Below, piece by piece: positions 46,126 to 58,369 of a stretch of 64,000 nucleotides of DNA. The position numbers were made by a program, and so were the translations under genes. The notes beneath the pieces are model-generated. The model was not told where the DNA came from and did not search any database. It worked only from the letters and a program-made list of their open reading frames with translations. Position 1 is the stretch's first letter. Every line of letters starts with the position of its first letter. The stretch comes from Ambrosia x helenae (taxonomy: Eukaryota > Streptophyta > Magnoliopsida > Asterales > Asteraceae): positions 28,477,992-28,541,991 of the forward strand of contig CM061224.1 of NCBI GenBank assembly GCA_030844895.1, read 5' to 3'.

Positions 46126-46170
<45 letters not shown>
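46126..46170. repeat. TA microsatellite between elements A and B
   Basis: About 22 units. It serves as the right flank of element A and the left flank of the element starting AGGGAATGGTTCTAGAG. Confidence 0.9.
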
Positions 46171-46174
<4 letters not shown>

Positions 46175-47722
46175 AATGGTTCTAGAGAAAACCCTCCTTA
46201 TGTGGTAAACTCTGGAAACTCTGACTTCCCAATATTTTTTTTTTTTGAAAAAAATAGGGCAAGTAATATACATGATTTTAAGCATTTTGGGCCAAAAAAA
46301 TTAAAAAAGCGCCGAGTATTTTTTTTTTAAAAAATAAAATAAAGTTTTGACTAACACATGTTAAGCGCTAATAACAGGTGTTAACAATGTGTTACATACC
46401 CTATTTGTTAACAATGTGTTAACTATATGTAAACAGTAGACGTTTTTTATTTTTTAAAAAAAAACCGTTCTGGACCATTGATCTTGGAGTGACATGTGGC
46501 ACTCATTTATTTTACACTCATGGGCATTAAGGTAATTACATAACCAACCAATTAAATGACAATATCTATCATTAATGAGATAAGAGAGATTTTATGGATT
46601 TTTTCTACAACTATATTCTCAATCAATATGTATATATACGAATCTTATTCTTCTGTTGACGATTTTGAGTTTGCTTCAACCATGTACGCATACAAATTCT
46701 GCAAAAAAAAAAAAAGAAAAACACACACACACACAAAAAAAAATCGTCATTATATTTTTAGTGTGTTTTAAATTCATGTTATCTAGTCATCTGAACTTAC
46801 TATGTTTTATCAAAATCGTCATTATATGTTTTAAATTCATGTTAACTACACTAAAACCCTCCATTGTGTTTTATATTCAAACCACTCAGAATGTGTTTTA
46901 TACTCAAACGATACAAAGTGTGTTTTATATTCAAAACCATCCATAGAGTATTTTATACTCAAACCATCCAAAGTGTTTTATACTCAAACCATCCAACAAC
47001 AAAACAACCTTGTGTTATAATTTTAAAACACCATAAACAACTATACATACAACCAAAATGTGTTTTAAATTCAAAAAACACTAAACCACAATAATCTTTT
47101 GAACAAAAAACACTATACATACAATTAGTAGTTATTATGTTTCTTTATCAGGTTAATAAAGCACTCATTTTAGGGGATTCATATGTTTTCAGCACCAGTT
47201 TTGTTAAGGTACAATCCTATGATGCGAGACGTATCCCTCAAAAAAAAATGAAAAGAAAAAGAAATGGTTAAAGTACTTTATGAGTTGTTTTGCATGATCT
47301 GTACGAATGTATGGAAAAAGATTTGGATACCATTAATTTTTCTGGGCTTACCGACGTATCTCGTGTCACCAAAGTTGCTAAGTCGGGACAAGAAACTAGT
47401 GGCTCTCCCTTCATTTTGATTTATGCTGCAGAAAATATTAATGAGTTGTTTTCTTGATTATAGTTTCCTAAATTGGGGGGTTTTGAATATGGAAGAAGAG
47501 TGAATGTAGGAAATGATAGAAGTTTTTTTATTTTTTTTTATTTAAATGTAAGGTATGTTTTTACCATTACACCCTCCAAGAAACTAATTAGCCATTAAAT
47601 ATTAAACACAAATTACAAAATTGCCATCCATTTAATTTTCACCTTAGATTAATCTCATCTAATGGACAAAATTGCTTCTTACCCTTCTCACACAAAACAC
47701 CATTTGTACAGGATCTTGACCT
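46171..47722. mobile_element. TA-flanked element B, ends unmatched
   Basis: The left end AGGGAATGGTTCTAGAGAAA matches the right-end complement of element C (AGGAGATGGTTCTAGAGTAA), so it belongs to that family. The sequence before the next TA repeat (complement AAGGTCAAGATCCTGTACAA) belongs to another family, so B is probably truncated or nested. It holds GTTAACAATGTGTTAAC-type repeats (46370-46440) and six copies of a unit like GTGTTTTATACTCAAACCAT (46865-47005). Confidence 0.45.
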
Positions 47723-47763
<41 letters not shown>

Positions 47764-48067
47764 ATTATACAGGGGAAGTATCCATAGAAAACCCTCTAAA
47801 ATGAGTAAACTTTAGCAAACCCAATACTTGGCTCATATTTGTCCACATCACCCATTAATATTATATTATCAAGGTTATTTAAGTAATTTTATCATTCCCC
47901 CCCTTTCAAGTTTGAATAATTTCCCCCTCCCTATATAATACACCTTCTCTCTCATCATTTCTCATTCACCATCATATCTCTCTCAACCTATCCTCTCACC
48001 ACCATGAGCACCATGAGCAGCCACCACCACCACACTACCATCGACCACACTAACCACCACCATCATC

Positions 48068-48294
48068 ATGAGGAAGTCAACAAGCTGGGCTAAAGTAGTA
48101 GACGAAATAGTGAAGCTAGAGAAGAAGATCTTCCCCAAACACGAATCACTCGCACGATCTTTCGATGACGAGTTAAAGAAAAAGAACAGTGGTTTGCTCT
48201 ACTTGTAAATCAATGAAGAAGTTGCTGGTTATGTCATGTATTCATCTCCTTCTTCACTCTGTTCCGTCATCACTAAACTTGCACGTATTGTTTC
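48068..48294 (+). pseudogene. GNAT acetyltransferase exon fragment
   Basis: The frame reads MRKSTSWAKVVDEIVKLEKK, IFPKHESLARSFDDELKKKN, SGLLYL, stop at 48206-48208, then INEEVAGYVMYSSPSSLCSV and ITKLA before a splice donor (C then GTATTG at 48295). This matches the start of plant GNAT-family N-acetyltransferases (beta strands around VAGYVMY and ITKLAV), ending where an exon would end. The rest of the gene is absent. A CATCACC-rich leader with ATGs precedes it. It is probably a transposon-captured copy and non-functional because of the stop. Confidence 0.6.
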
Positions 48295-48362
48295 ATTTTT
48301 ACATTTTTATTAGCTTTGTGTGTTGAATTTGATTATCAGAATTGCAATCTGAATCTTGTAGC

Positions 48363-48402
<40 letters not shown>

Positions 48403-48689
48403 AATATGGTTTCATTTTTACATTTTTATTAACTTTGTGTGATAATGATTTTATAATATAAAAACAGTTTTGGGGATAGTTTGTTTGCACACCAAGTATT
48501 TGATCAAATGCTTAAATGAAAAAAAAACTTATGTCAACCTTTTTGATTTTTTTTATTATTAGTTTTTTGTTTATGTTAGATTGGATGTTAAAAAGATCAT
48601 ATTTTTTGAATTGGGTAAATGTGTTTTTATTGCATATTTTTTTGTTTAAGGTTTGTTAGTTCTGAATTAGGAGCTGAATCTATCTCAAT

Positions 48690-49320
48690 TAACATGTGTT
48701 AGGGTTTAATTAACATGTGTTAAATAGTAAATGGGTTTTATTTTTTTCTTGGTATACTTTTAATTTGTTTCTAATAGTTTAATTAACTTTTTTTTTGTTT
48801 CTTGGGGTAATGTGTTTTTATTGCATAATATAACTTGGTATATCACTAATTTTTTTTTCAAATATAACTTGGCTGTTTATATCTTTTCATAAAAATGTAT
48901 GTATTTGTATATATTAAAGTAAGGTTTGATTTTGGTGAAGGTTTTGAATATTTGTATTGGTTCTTACTGATGTGTCAGTGTTCAATTAACACATGTTACT
49001 GATTCTAGCACATGTTTGTATTGGTGCCTACTAATGCATCTATCCCAATTGACATGTTTTAGGGTTCAATTAACATGTGTTAGTGATACTAAAAAGGGTG
49101 TATATAGTGCCTACTGATGAATCTATTACAGTTGACATTTGTTAGGGTTCAATTAACATGTGTTAGTGATGCTAACACCTGTTAGAATATGCCCAACTAA
49201 CACGTGTTATGGTTCTATTAACATGTGTTAGTGATGCTAACACATGTTTGTATATGTCCAATTAACACCCAAATTGACCCAGTTAATATTTTCTAGTGAT
49301 GCTAACACATGTTAAAAATA
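48690..49320. repeat. Array of TAACATGTGTTA / TAACACATGTTA palindromes
   Basis: About a dozen copies, several in the context GGGTTCAATTAACATGTGTT followed by AGTGATGCTAA. This is the counterpart of the different palindrome array in element A. Confidence 0.8.
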
Positions 49321-50906
49321 ATTAATGTAGGAGTATCTATGAACAACCACCGGAGTTCAAGCCGGCTACTCCGCACAAGGATCGACTAGAGATGTAGTGC
49401 TAAGGATTGAAACATGAAGCTGAAGATGCCTAATAAGGAATGAAGCATAACGCCGAAGACGACTATTAAAGAATGAAGCATAATTTTAAGTTTCATGTGT
49501 TTTTGTTAGTTTATAATAGTTTTGTATCATCTTTTTAATTGTTTAGATTTATATGAAATTAATTTGTTACACTCAATGTCGATTGCAATAAATTTTTATA
49601 TACATGTGTTCTTTTATGTTGTTATACTAGTCCAAAATTAACGTGATAATTATTTGAACCAGTTACACGTGTTAGTTATGTCTGTGAAATGAGTTTGTTT
49701 GAAGAGACCAAGTAATATGTGTTAAAGGGCTCGTGTGGCATACGTTATTAATAAATCTGGATCTTTAAATTAATATATGAAATAAGTGGTAGAGAAAAAA
49801 GTAGGAGAGAGAAGGTGGATAGAGAAAAGGTGGAGAGAGAAGATGAAAAGGTGGAGAGAGAATGTGACAAGATGGAGAGAGAAGGTGAATCTATTTTACC
49901 TTTATACCTTTTTCCTAATATAATATCATTTAAACTCTAGTATTAAAGTCAAGATGGAGAGAGAAGGTGGGACCATGCTTCACAACCATTGATCATGCTT
50001 GATCAATGGTTGTGGTAAGGTTTATAGAGTTTCCTCAAATATTTGAGGTTTACTCTAGAACCATCTCCTAGATATAGATAATTGATGGATGTTTTCATTT
50101 TTGTTACGTTAAATGGTTGTATACATGTCATACTGTCATAGTGCAGTCTTCTTTTATTAAAGCTTTCAACTTTTGACCGGTTGGAGTTTACTCAACTTAT
50201 GTTGAACTATGGTCGAATTGTTGATCATGTTGGAGCCAATTAAATCGATCACGATAAAAAACGAAGAACAATATCAGACATAAAATCTTTTACTAATAAT
50301 CAAAACCACACATAAAACATTAACCCTACCAATATATTTATACTAAACCTAAACAAGTTTTCCTAAACCAATACTAAAACTCAAATACTTAATCTATCTA
50401 TACATATAATAATCTAAAGCAATTTTGGACACATGGCAATCCCTCACTCCACAATCAATTATCTCTCCTCTCACCTTGTGCCACATGACAAGAGGTGAGA
50501 ATTTATAAAATTTTATTTTTTAAAAAAATCAAAAATCTATATTAAAACACAAGATTTGGTCAATCGCAATTATTAATGACAATTATTATTATTATATCAC
50601 AATTATTAACTTTTCTAATTTTTTAAAACATTCATTCTCTTATACTCTTCTTTTTCAAAACATTTCTTCTCTCATAGTCAATCAAAAAAACTCAAATCAT
50701 TGTTCATCTATTCTCCATCCTCGCCATCCTTCTTCTTCTTCAAGATATTATCTTTCCATTCTCCTGTAACACAATCATTGTTCATCTATCGCCCCGCCTA
50801 TGTTTCTTTTTTATTTCGCCTATGTTTCTTTCTGATATCGTTGTCTATATAAATGTTTCATAATGTATTAGATTATAGATATATAGGATTGAATTTGTTG
50901 ATGCAG

Positions 50907-51056
50907 ATGTTGCTTTAGATATAATCGATATGCACCCAGACATCATGTTGGAAAACGATAGGTACGGTGTAACGGCTTTGCACTCATTAGCTAAAAAGCC
51001 CGAAGCTTTTTTGAGTGGAAGCAGTCTTGGATTTTGGGGACGTTTAATCTATTCAT
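50907..51056 (+). pseudogene. Ankyrin-repeat (PGG/ACD6-like) protein exon fragment
   Basis: Between an acceptor (TTGATGCAG) and a donor (TTCAT then GTAAAT) the frame reads DVALDIIDMHPDIMLENDRY, GVTALHSLAKKPEAF, then LGFWGRLIYS. The DRYGVTALHSLAKKP segment is an ankyrin repeat as found in plant ankyrin/PGG membrane proteins. The 150-base length keeps phase. A second exon-like piece (IPVEMSEGATQTKINIFF, up to the donor at 51219) lacks a clear acceptor. No other exons of the gene are nearby, so this is a fragment, probably transposon-borne. Confidence 0.6.
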
Positions 51057-51467
51057 GTAAATCTCTCTTTTGATCTATCTCTATTTTACAAATTTAATTT
51101 CCTTTTGGTTGTGGTTTTTATTTTTTGTTGTGTTTGTTTGGTTCAACTGATTCCTGTGGAGATGAGTGAAGGGGCTACTCAAACCAAAATCAATATCTTC
51201 TTTCGCATTTCTAACAAGGTATAAATCTTTGTTTTTGTTTCATTTATACCATCTCTATATTACATACTACATAATTACATAATGTTACATATATTTTATG
51301 AAAGTAATTTAGAAGGGACAATGGTGCGTTTAATTTGCATAACATGTTTTGAATTTGAAATTGTCAAAAAGATTTGGAATTTATCATAGGAATTTGAATT
51401 TATATTAATGTTTTTTTTGTGCAAAACACAATTATTAATCATATATAAATACATTTATAAATACAAC

Positions 51468-52320
51468 GTTAATAATTATGATTACCATTTCATTAATAAC
51501 CTTTAAACACAAAATTATTAATCATAAATGTATTTTTAAACATTCAAAATCAAAATTTAAAAAAAAAAATCTGGTTTTTAAAATTAAAGACATTTAAACA
51601 CAAAATAAATGCTTAATTCTTTGATTTGTCACAAATCACAATACTATTTTTAGCGTATAATTAGCATTTATCATGATTTACACAATATTGGAAACATCTA
51701 ATGTTAATAATTATGATTACCATTTCATTAATAACTTTTAAACACAAAATTATTAATCCTATATAAATATAAATACATTTATAAACAAAGTTAAATTTGA
51801 ATTTTTTTTCATCACAATTAATACGCCTATTTTCATTTGAATTACTTTTTTTTCAAACAATCAAAATCAAAATTCAAAAAAAAAAATCCGGTTTTTAAAA
51901 TTAAAGATATTTAACACACAAAATAAATGTTTAATTCTTTGATTTGTCACATTACTATTTTTAGCGTATAATTAGCATTTATCATTATTTACACAATATT
52001 GGAAACATCTAATGTTAATAATTATGATTACCATTTCATTAATAACCTTTAAACACAAAATTATTAATCATATATATATATACATTTATAAATTTATTTT
52101 TAAACATTCAAAATCAAAATTAAAATTAAAAAAAATCAGTTTTTAAAATTAGAGAAATTTAAACACAAAATAAATGCTTAATTCTTTGATTTGTCACATT
52201 ACTGTTTTTAGCGTATAATTAGCATTTATCATTATTTACACAATATTGGAAACATCTAATGTTAATAATTATAATTACCATTTCATTAATAACCTTTAAA
52301 CACAAAATTATTAATCATAT
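51468..52320 (+). repeat. Tandem array, units of 235-311 bp
   Basis: Units starting GTTAATAATTATGATTACCA begin at 51468, 51703, 52014 and 52261. The last is cut off by the gypsy LTR at 52323. Each unit includes TTTTTAGCGTATAATTAGCA and ACACAATATTGGAAACATCT. Confidence 0.85.
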
Positions 52321-52322
52321 TT

Positions 52323-54734
52323 TGTAACGACCTTGGCGTTGGTGCCGGGTTGTCGGGTTGGGTTTCAGAGCTACGCAGCGGATTCGATCATAACAGTCTT
52401 TACTCTTCCAGGATCCACGTCATCATATCTGTTGGGTTACCTGAACACATGCCAAAAATAGTTTCTGTCAACATAAAGTTGGTGAGGTCGTGTATTTTAT
52501 AAAGTGAATGGCCAGTTCGTTTATTGATAATTCTTTTAAATAAAACATTTTTTTTATAAACATGCTTTACAGATTATAATTTCTGAAGGGAAAATATATT
52601 CTATTATACCAACTCTATTATACATCAATTCTATTATATCTCAATTCTATCATATCGATTATATTTCATGCCATTCCTATCGATGGTACCACTTTGTTTG
52701 TGATAAAATACCTGTTCCTGTCCTCTACTTGGACAAGAATGGTTTTGGTCCTCTACTTGAACATTCCTACCCTCTACTTGGGTAAGACTGGTTCTTGTCC
52801 TCTAGTTGGACAAGAAAGGAAATGGCGGATACCGGCCAATACTGTCCTCGTCGTTTCTATGTCCCTTTTTCTATTATACTTCCTTTTATTATACAAATTC
52901 TATTATGTAAAGCATTATTATGTTTTCTTATAAACGACATGTATTCCCCCGAAAAACTTAATAAAAACAGTAAAAGTGGGGAGTTCACGATACTCACAGG
53001 TTTGCGTATAATCTTCTATAGTCCCTCTTATTACAATTATATGTCATATATATATATTGATACGTTTTACGGGTGGGACTTGTTAGATTGTAATACTTAG
53101 GATATATATCATATATACAATTTATACATATAGAATTCGGTATATATTAGATAGTCCTAAACTCGGGGTTCATTATTGACACGACACGGACATCCTAAAT
53201 CTAGCTGGCCATTACAGCTTGGCACTCGAAACTAATAAAGCTGGCCATTACAGCTTGGCAGATCTAAACTAACAAAAGAATAGAAAATATTATGATTAAT
53301 CCGAGTCTAGTATATCGTTTTATATATCGAATTGTATATATATAAACATATATATTTTATATATGTTTATTATTGTTATATTATTATTATCAAGTCTGTA
53401 CGTTATCCGTATTATATATATAATCTTTATAATTATAATAATCCGCGTCTAGATATTGGATCGGTTCTGTTCCGGTAGTTGACCGAGTCACTGAGTCGAC
53501 TCGGTAATGACTTTATTTCCCGATACGGTTAACGGTACCTCGCAATAATCAACATAACAAAATGTCAATAATCATAACCAATGATACTTGTATTCTTTAT
53601 AATCAAAATATACACTTATATATATAAATTGAATATATAAAGATATTATAACCCAAACCACCTTCGGGTCATAACAATACTCGATTGGTAATTGTCAACA
53701 ACCGAACTATAATCGGTTGATGTGGAAAAATCCAACCGATAACAATATACCACTCGAAGACTTGATCAGATGCACCCTAACCCGACATAAGAACGGTTCA
53801 CGAGCACAAACAAGAGAATAGGTTACCGGTACGATTCTTATCAGAGACAAAGGAAAACATTATCGGTTATAGATTAGAACAGACGGATAGTCCATGAGCT
53901 CCAACCGGAAACATAAGGCTATGTTATCGGGATTCGCATCAGCAGATCATCAAGACCCGATGGCAGTCACCATGACTCAGTGACTGCTTGATTACGAAAA
54001 CATAGAGATGATTATCGGGTGTATTAACAGAAACATAGGAACAGGACACGGTTTATAATTAAATCAAAGAGAAGGTTTGGTAACCGGAGGACTCGCCGGA
54101 AACACATCAGGCACGACCAGAAGTTGACTCGATTAAGGTTACTGTGGTTCATCCAGTTTGGAGATTATGGTTTCTGATGACAGTCACCATGACCGGTGAC
54201 TGTCCGACCTTGTGACCTTCCGGCTAGTAGAGCAGAGAAGGTGTTTATCGGGATTTAATATTAGAAACAGAGGAGTAGACGGTGGTAGTTATCAGAGGGG
54301 AGTGGAACTTACCGGTCAAGGGGAGGGATGCCGGAGAAGAAGAGCAGGGCGGCGGAAGACGGTGACCGGCAGCAACGGAGGCGGCAACGGCCGCCATGGC
54401 TGTCCGGCCGGTTGACTGGTGTGGCTGCTCTCTTTCTTAAACACACAAGTGAGTGTGTTTCGTATGAATGCAGAGAGAGAGATAAGAGGGAAGGGATTTA
54501 TATAGTCCAATCCTATTAGGGGGTGTTTGGCAATGGGGATAACAGCTAGGACTCGGGACGTTTGGTAACAGGTATAACATCAGAATAAGAAGCGTTTGGC
54601 AACCGATTCTGGGTGTTCGGTGGCTTAGAGACGTTTGGCTACGAGATTCGAACTTAAATATTATGATTCAAATATTCGGGTAGTCGGGTACGACCCGACC
54701 CGTTAACGAGACCCGTAACACTCGGGGTGTTACA
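52323..54734 (-). mobile_element. Gypsy LTR, minus strand
   Basis: On the minus strand it starts TGTAACACCCCGAGTG (54734) and ends CAAGGTCGTTACA (52323), 2.4 kb. A polypurine tract (CTAAGGGGGGGGAGAA on the minus strand) and TTTCGGGGACGAAATTTCC precede it, as in Tekay elements, so it is a 3' LTR with its body to the right. A TATA box (CTATATAAATC, minus strand, near 54495-54506) is present. Internal short repeats are four copies of TCCTCTACTTGGACAAGA-type sequence (52720-52815) and two of AGCTGGCCATTACAGCTTGG (53199, 53239). Confidence 0.82.
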
Positions 54735-56945
54735 TTCTCCCCCCCCTTAGGAAATTTCGTCCCCGAAATTTGAGTGATCTTGTCCTTTACACCCTTAATC
54801 TATAAAGGATGTTACAATTAGAACCAAATTACTTGTCAACGAGACATGATAAGTTTTATTGGTTTACGAGGGAATCATTTTGATATCAATCCAATGCTAT
54901 AATTAATTAAAAATGTCCATCTGTAAGACTACAGCTTGATCTTTCTATTAATCACGTTTTAACCTTTCTTGCTATAGTCATGTTATTTCAGATACATGGA
55001 TTATCTGTATTTTTCTGGTATGACTATTAAAGGTCTTCCAAATAGATTGATATTTGCTTTATAATACTAACATTCTTTTATCTTTTCCTCATTCGGGCGA
55101 GGAGTAGACAGAATACTATTCTTATATAAAGATGATTCAAACATACTTTGAGATTCTAATCGTTTTTCTTCTGAAAGATTTACAAACCTCCAGCAAACAT
55201 TACTAGAATCTCAAATCGATTACGATATACTCATTGTTTGATATTCGGATTCATTTACAATGATGGATTCTATATGGTTCTTAGGAGATAGATACGGAAG
55301 TCCCATCCTTTTGTTATCATCTGGATTTGAATAGGATCCGAGCTACTACCTCTTATATTCGAACTTTAGAATTTCCCATCATTGTATTTCTGATTTCTTA
55401 GAGAGTAGAAATAATTTCTGGTAACTATCGGATTATTTCTTACAAATTCTATCCTGTAAGTTCTATCTATATCGGCATAATATGGTTGACCTCTTGGTTA
55501 ACATCTATTCGTATATATACTTAGGAGGTTTCTCAGATCGTTAGACGTATCTTATCCGGAGTCTAAAGGTGCAAGAAAAGACTAATCGAACTTGTTGAAT
55601 TACACGGTTTCAACAATTCCTTTTTCATTATCTTGACCTACTGAAATTGGTTATTGAGATTTCTCTTAAATCATCTATAATAATCTTACTGACTATTTCA
55701 TTGATGATTGACTGCATTATTTATCGTTACCTATTCTTCGACTTAAGATTCTTATGATAATGCGTCACTTATTATTTCTCAAAATCATGATTATCATTCA
55801 GGATTTAAATACTTATTGCATTAAGTATTTCTATAGAATTCTTTCTTAATACTATTTCGGGATTCATTGACACTCTCGATAAAATATTCTATAACTTCTT
55901 AATCCAACTTATTATAAGCGAGACTTATTTCATCGGGATATTCATGTAGATAGTTATTTGCCAGAACAATGATTTCTTAAATTATCTCTCACAACCTTTA
56001 ACTCGGAACAGGAAATTCGTGATTCCTTGGCCAGAGTGTTTCACTGGAAAAATGAGCATAATTCTATTCATTTTTCGTTTTCACTTCGATTATACCTTGC
56101 GAATCTCTACATGATTCCACTTGGTATTAATCGTATTTCGATATATTCGTTATAAATTATTTTCTTTTGATAAATCATTGGATTCCACCATTTCCGGTTT
56201 CTGAATCCATATAGATTTCTATCAGTTATATTCTGTGGATTTAACAATTCTTCCATCACTTTTTATTCATGATTTTCAACTTGGTAACACTTGACAGTTT
56301 TACCAATTTGATTGTACTATAACTCACGTGAGTTTTTATACGAAGTGCTTGCGAAGATTTGTTCATAGTAGTATATATCCTTTCAAAGAATCCTGTGGCT
56401 TGGTGGCAAATGTCCGGATATACCTTCCGTAAGGGTCCGGATATCTTTTACCACCTGAATTGTACATACAACTATCTTTGATTTTACATTTTGGTTGGCA
56501 ATCAAAAATATTATTAGAAATTTAACCAATCGATGGTTTTTATTCTGCGAATATACTCTTAGTCGTATTTCACAAAGGAAATTTCAACTATATTGCCAGT
56601 TTTGTGGTCATATTCTCCACATACGATACGTTGATGGTTCGAATATATATATTTCTTCTTATTATTCATGTTCTTATTATTTCTTGTAATATGCTCATGA
56701 CACAGACAAACTGTGATCTTGATAAATTCCTACTCGAATGTTCCTGTGCCTGTGACTTTCATAATTATGTCGCGATCATAATTACTATTTCACTTCACCT
56801 AACATTCCAGTATTTATTTATTTGTCTTTTGTTATTGCTCTTGTGTTATTCACAACTCTCTCGTGATTCGACCACACGTCATTATTTCTACCATTGTCCA
56901 TTTTTTTTTAATAATTCCACTAATAAGTCATGTCATAACATCTAA
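54735..56945 (-). other. AT-rich sequence where a gypsy body is expected, no coding seen
   Basis: It begins with the polypurine tract of the LTR to the left, so this should be an internal domain. No gag or pol similarity is visible on either strand, and no second LTR was found before 57,900. It may be a non-autonomous (large-retrotransposon-derivative-like) body or unrelated flanking DNA joined by a truncation. Confidence 0.4.
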
Positions 56946-57915
56946 ACCCCTCACCCATTTGTACATCTAAAAAAGTGAAGACCACGCATCCTAACCTTTC
57001 TCCAAACATCAGGAATATATACCTATATACGTTCTCATTAAGTGACTTCTAATAATAATAATAATCCTAGAACAAAACAAAACGATACGATTTTGAGAAA
57101 CAACAAATCAAACTGGTAAAATTGGTTTACCGGTTTAAACCGATTTTCTTGTTTTATATAAACAGTTATTTTGTATTAAACTTTACAAAATGATAAAGAT
57201 TCTTAACTAAAAATTTAAAACTTGATAACAACACAAAAAAATGTTAAATGACATGTGTGGTTTACAAGATTGGTTTTAAGTTGCAAATATTTAACCGGGC
57301 TATTAAACTGCTAAACTGTGAACCAAACCGGATAAATCTAAAGCAAATGAACCATATGATTCGCTTTTATTTGAACAGTGCAGTCAGTTTCAGCGCTTCC
57401 TCTACATATTCTGATTATTATGCCACCCTTTCCAACAAGACCGAATTTTCCACAACCCCTTCCACACTTTAATACTTGACCCATGCAACACCATCAACAA
57501 AACATCATCAGATTCACTTATTATGAGGAAAATAAGTGGGTCCCTAAACTTATTATGAGGAAAATAAGTACTTATTATGGGGCAATTCAGAATCACGATA
57601 GAATGCGCAAAACTAATAAAAGGGCTTGTAGCCTAGAGGTATTAAGGCGTGTAGTAAAAGTGTTCATCTCCGAATGGTTGAGAATTTTGATTGGACATTA
57701 GTGTAATAGTGTAGATTTAAGTTAGGAGTAGCTTTAGAGGGTGCGTGAGTTAGCTGCTCTAAAACATGCGTGAAGCTGTATTAATAATGGCGAGTATCAA
57801 GATTCAAGACACTTGGTTTATCCATTAATATGTATTGTAGATGTCCATGAGTACAAAAAAATGGGTTGTTAAATTGAATAATCTAAATAAGTAACAAAAA
57901 GAATAAAGATTTATG
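56946..57915. other. Spacer, no gene seen
   Basis: AT-rich. GGGCTTGTAGCCTAGAGGTA at 57625 is A-box-like but no B-box follows. Otherwise no supported feature. Confidence 0.4.
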
Positions 57916-57917
57916 GT

Positions 57918-58163
57918 CTAATTATGCACTCCATTGACAGCCGAATGTCCTGCCCCAGGGCTCGGACCCGAGTTCTTGATCCCATATAGCGCAATAATTT
58001 GTTCATAACTTCGATAAATTGACTTCCTTCCATTCTCTATAACATCCGCTTTATGATCCTTCAAAATGGCCCTTAACTCACGTGCTTCAATCAATGTGAA
58101 CAACGAGCTTACACTCAAGAAAAGAATTGCAAACAATACAATGTTGTTCAATTTCATCACCAT
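57918..58163 (-). CDS. Secreted signalling-peptide precursor (PIP/PIPL-like, CEP-related)
   Basis: The 81-codon frame starts in a strong context (ACCATGG) and has a clear secretory signal (KLNNIVLFAILFLSVSSLFT, cleavage probably after IEA at about residue 27). A charged variable part (RELRAILKDHKADVIENGRK) follows, then a conserved-looking C-terminal motif SGPSPGAGH at residues 65-73 and an eight-residue tail. SGPSxxGxGH is the signature of PAMP-induced secreted peptides and their relatives, and SPGxGH is shared with CEPs. These are cut out and sensed by leucine-rich-repeat receptor kinases. A TATA box lies about 95 bases upstream. Single-exon layout and size fit the family. Which of the two families it belongs to is open. 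Confidence 0.72.
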   Translation of the reverse strand: MVMKLNNIVLFAILFLSVSSLFTLIEARELRAILKDHKADVIENGRKSIYRSYEQIIALYGIKNSGPSPGAGHSAVNGVHN

Positions 58164-58255
58164 GGTTCTAGAGTCAACTTTGACTTGTAAAAAGTCAAAG
58201 ATTTTTGTAAAGAACTAAAGAGCTTTTTGGTGTTTAAAGTGGTGAGGGGATGGTG

Positions 58256-58265
58256 GTATTTATAG
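58256..58265 (-). promoter_or_regulatory. TATA box of the peptide gene
   Basis: CTATAAATAC on the minus strand lies 93-102 bases before the start codon, at the distance expected for a short 5' UTR. Confidence 0.55.
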
Positions 58266-58369
58266 AAGTGTTGGATTTGAATGGTAATGGTCATATGGTG
58301 GCTAAAAATTTTAACTTCTAGGAAGCTAGTTTGGAAGGTGCATAGATGGTGTAGATTGAGGACCAATTT

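Larger units (their letters stand above)
47771..50069. mobile_element. TIR element C with captured GNAT exon
   Basis: The left end AGGGGAAGTATCCATAGAAA and the right-end complement AGGAGATGGTTCTAGAGTAA are imperfect inverted repeats that extend into GAGTAAACTTTAG / GAGGAAACTCTAT. TA-rich sequence lies outside both. Inside are a promoter-like and exon-like segment (47930-48294), an ATT microsatellite (48366-48401) and an array of TAACATGTGTTA palindromes (48690-49320). Confidence 0.5.
50397..52320 (+). mobile_element. Helitron-like 5' end and following segment
   Basis: TCTATACATATAATAATC starts at 50397 after an A, matching the TCTATACTA-type 5' ends of plant Helitrons. An ankyrin-gene exon (50907-51056) and a tandem array (51468-52320) follow, both common Helitron contents. 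No hairpin plus CTAG end is visible because the gypsy LTR begins at 52323. Confidence 0.45.

Noticed and set aside
46556..47094. Overlapping plus-strand ORFs with YTQT/FYTQ repeats
   Set aside because: Translations of the GTGTTTTATACTCAAAC tandem repeat in element B.
57248..57472. 74-codon ORF upstream of the peptide gene
   Set aside because: No recognisable similarity, AT-rich composition typical of spacer, and no promoter or splice signals.
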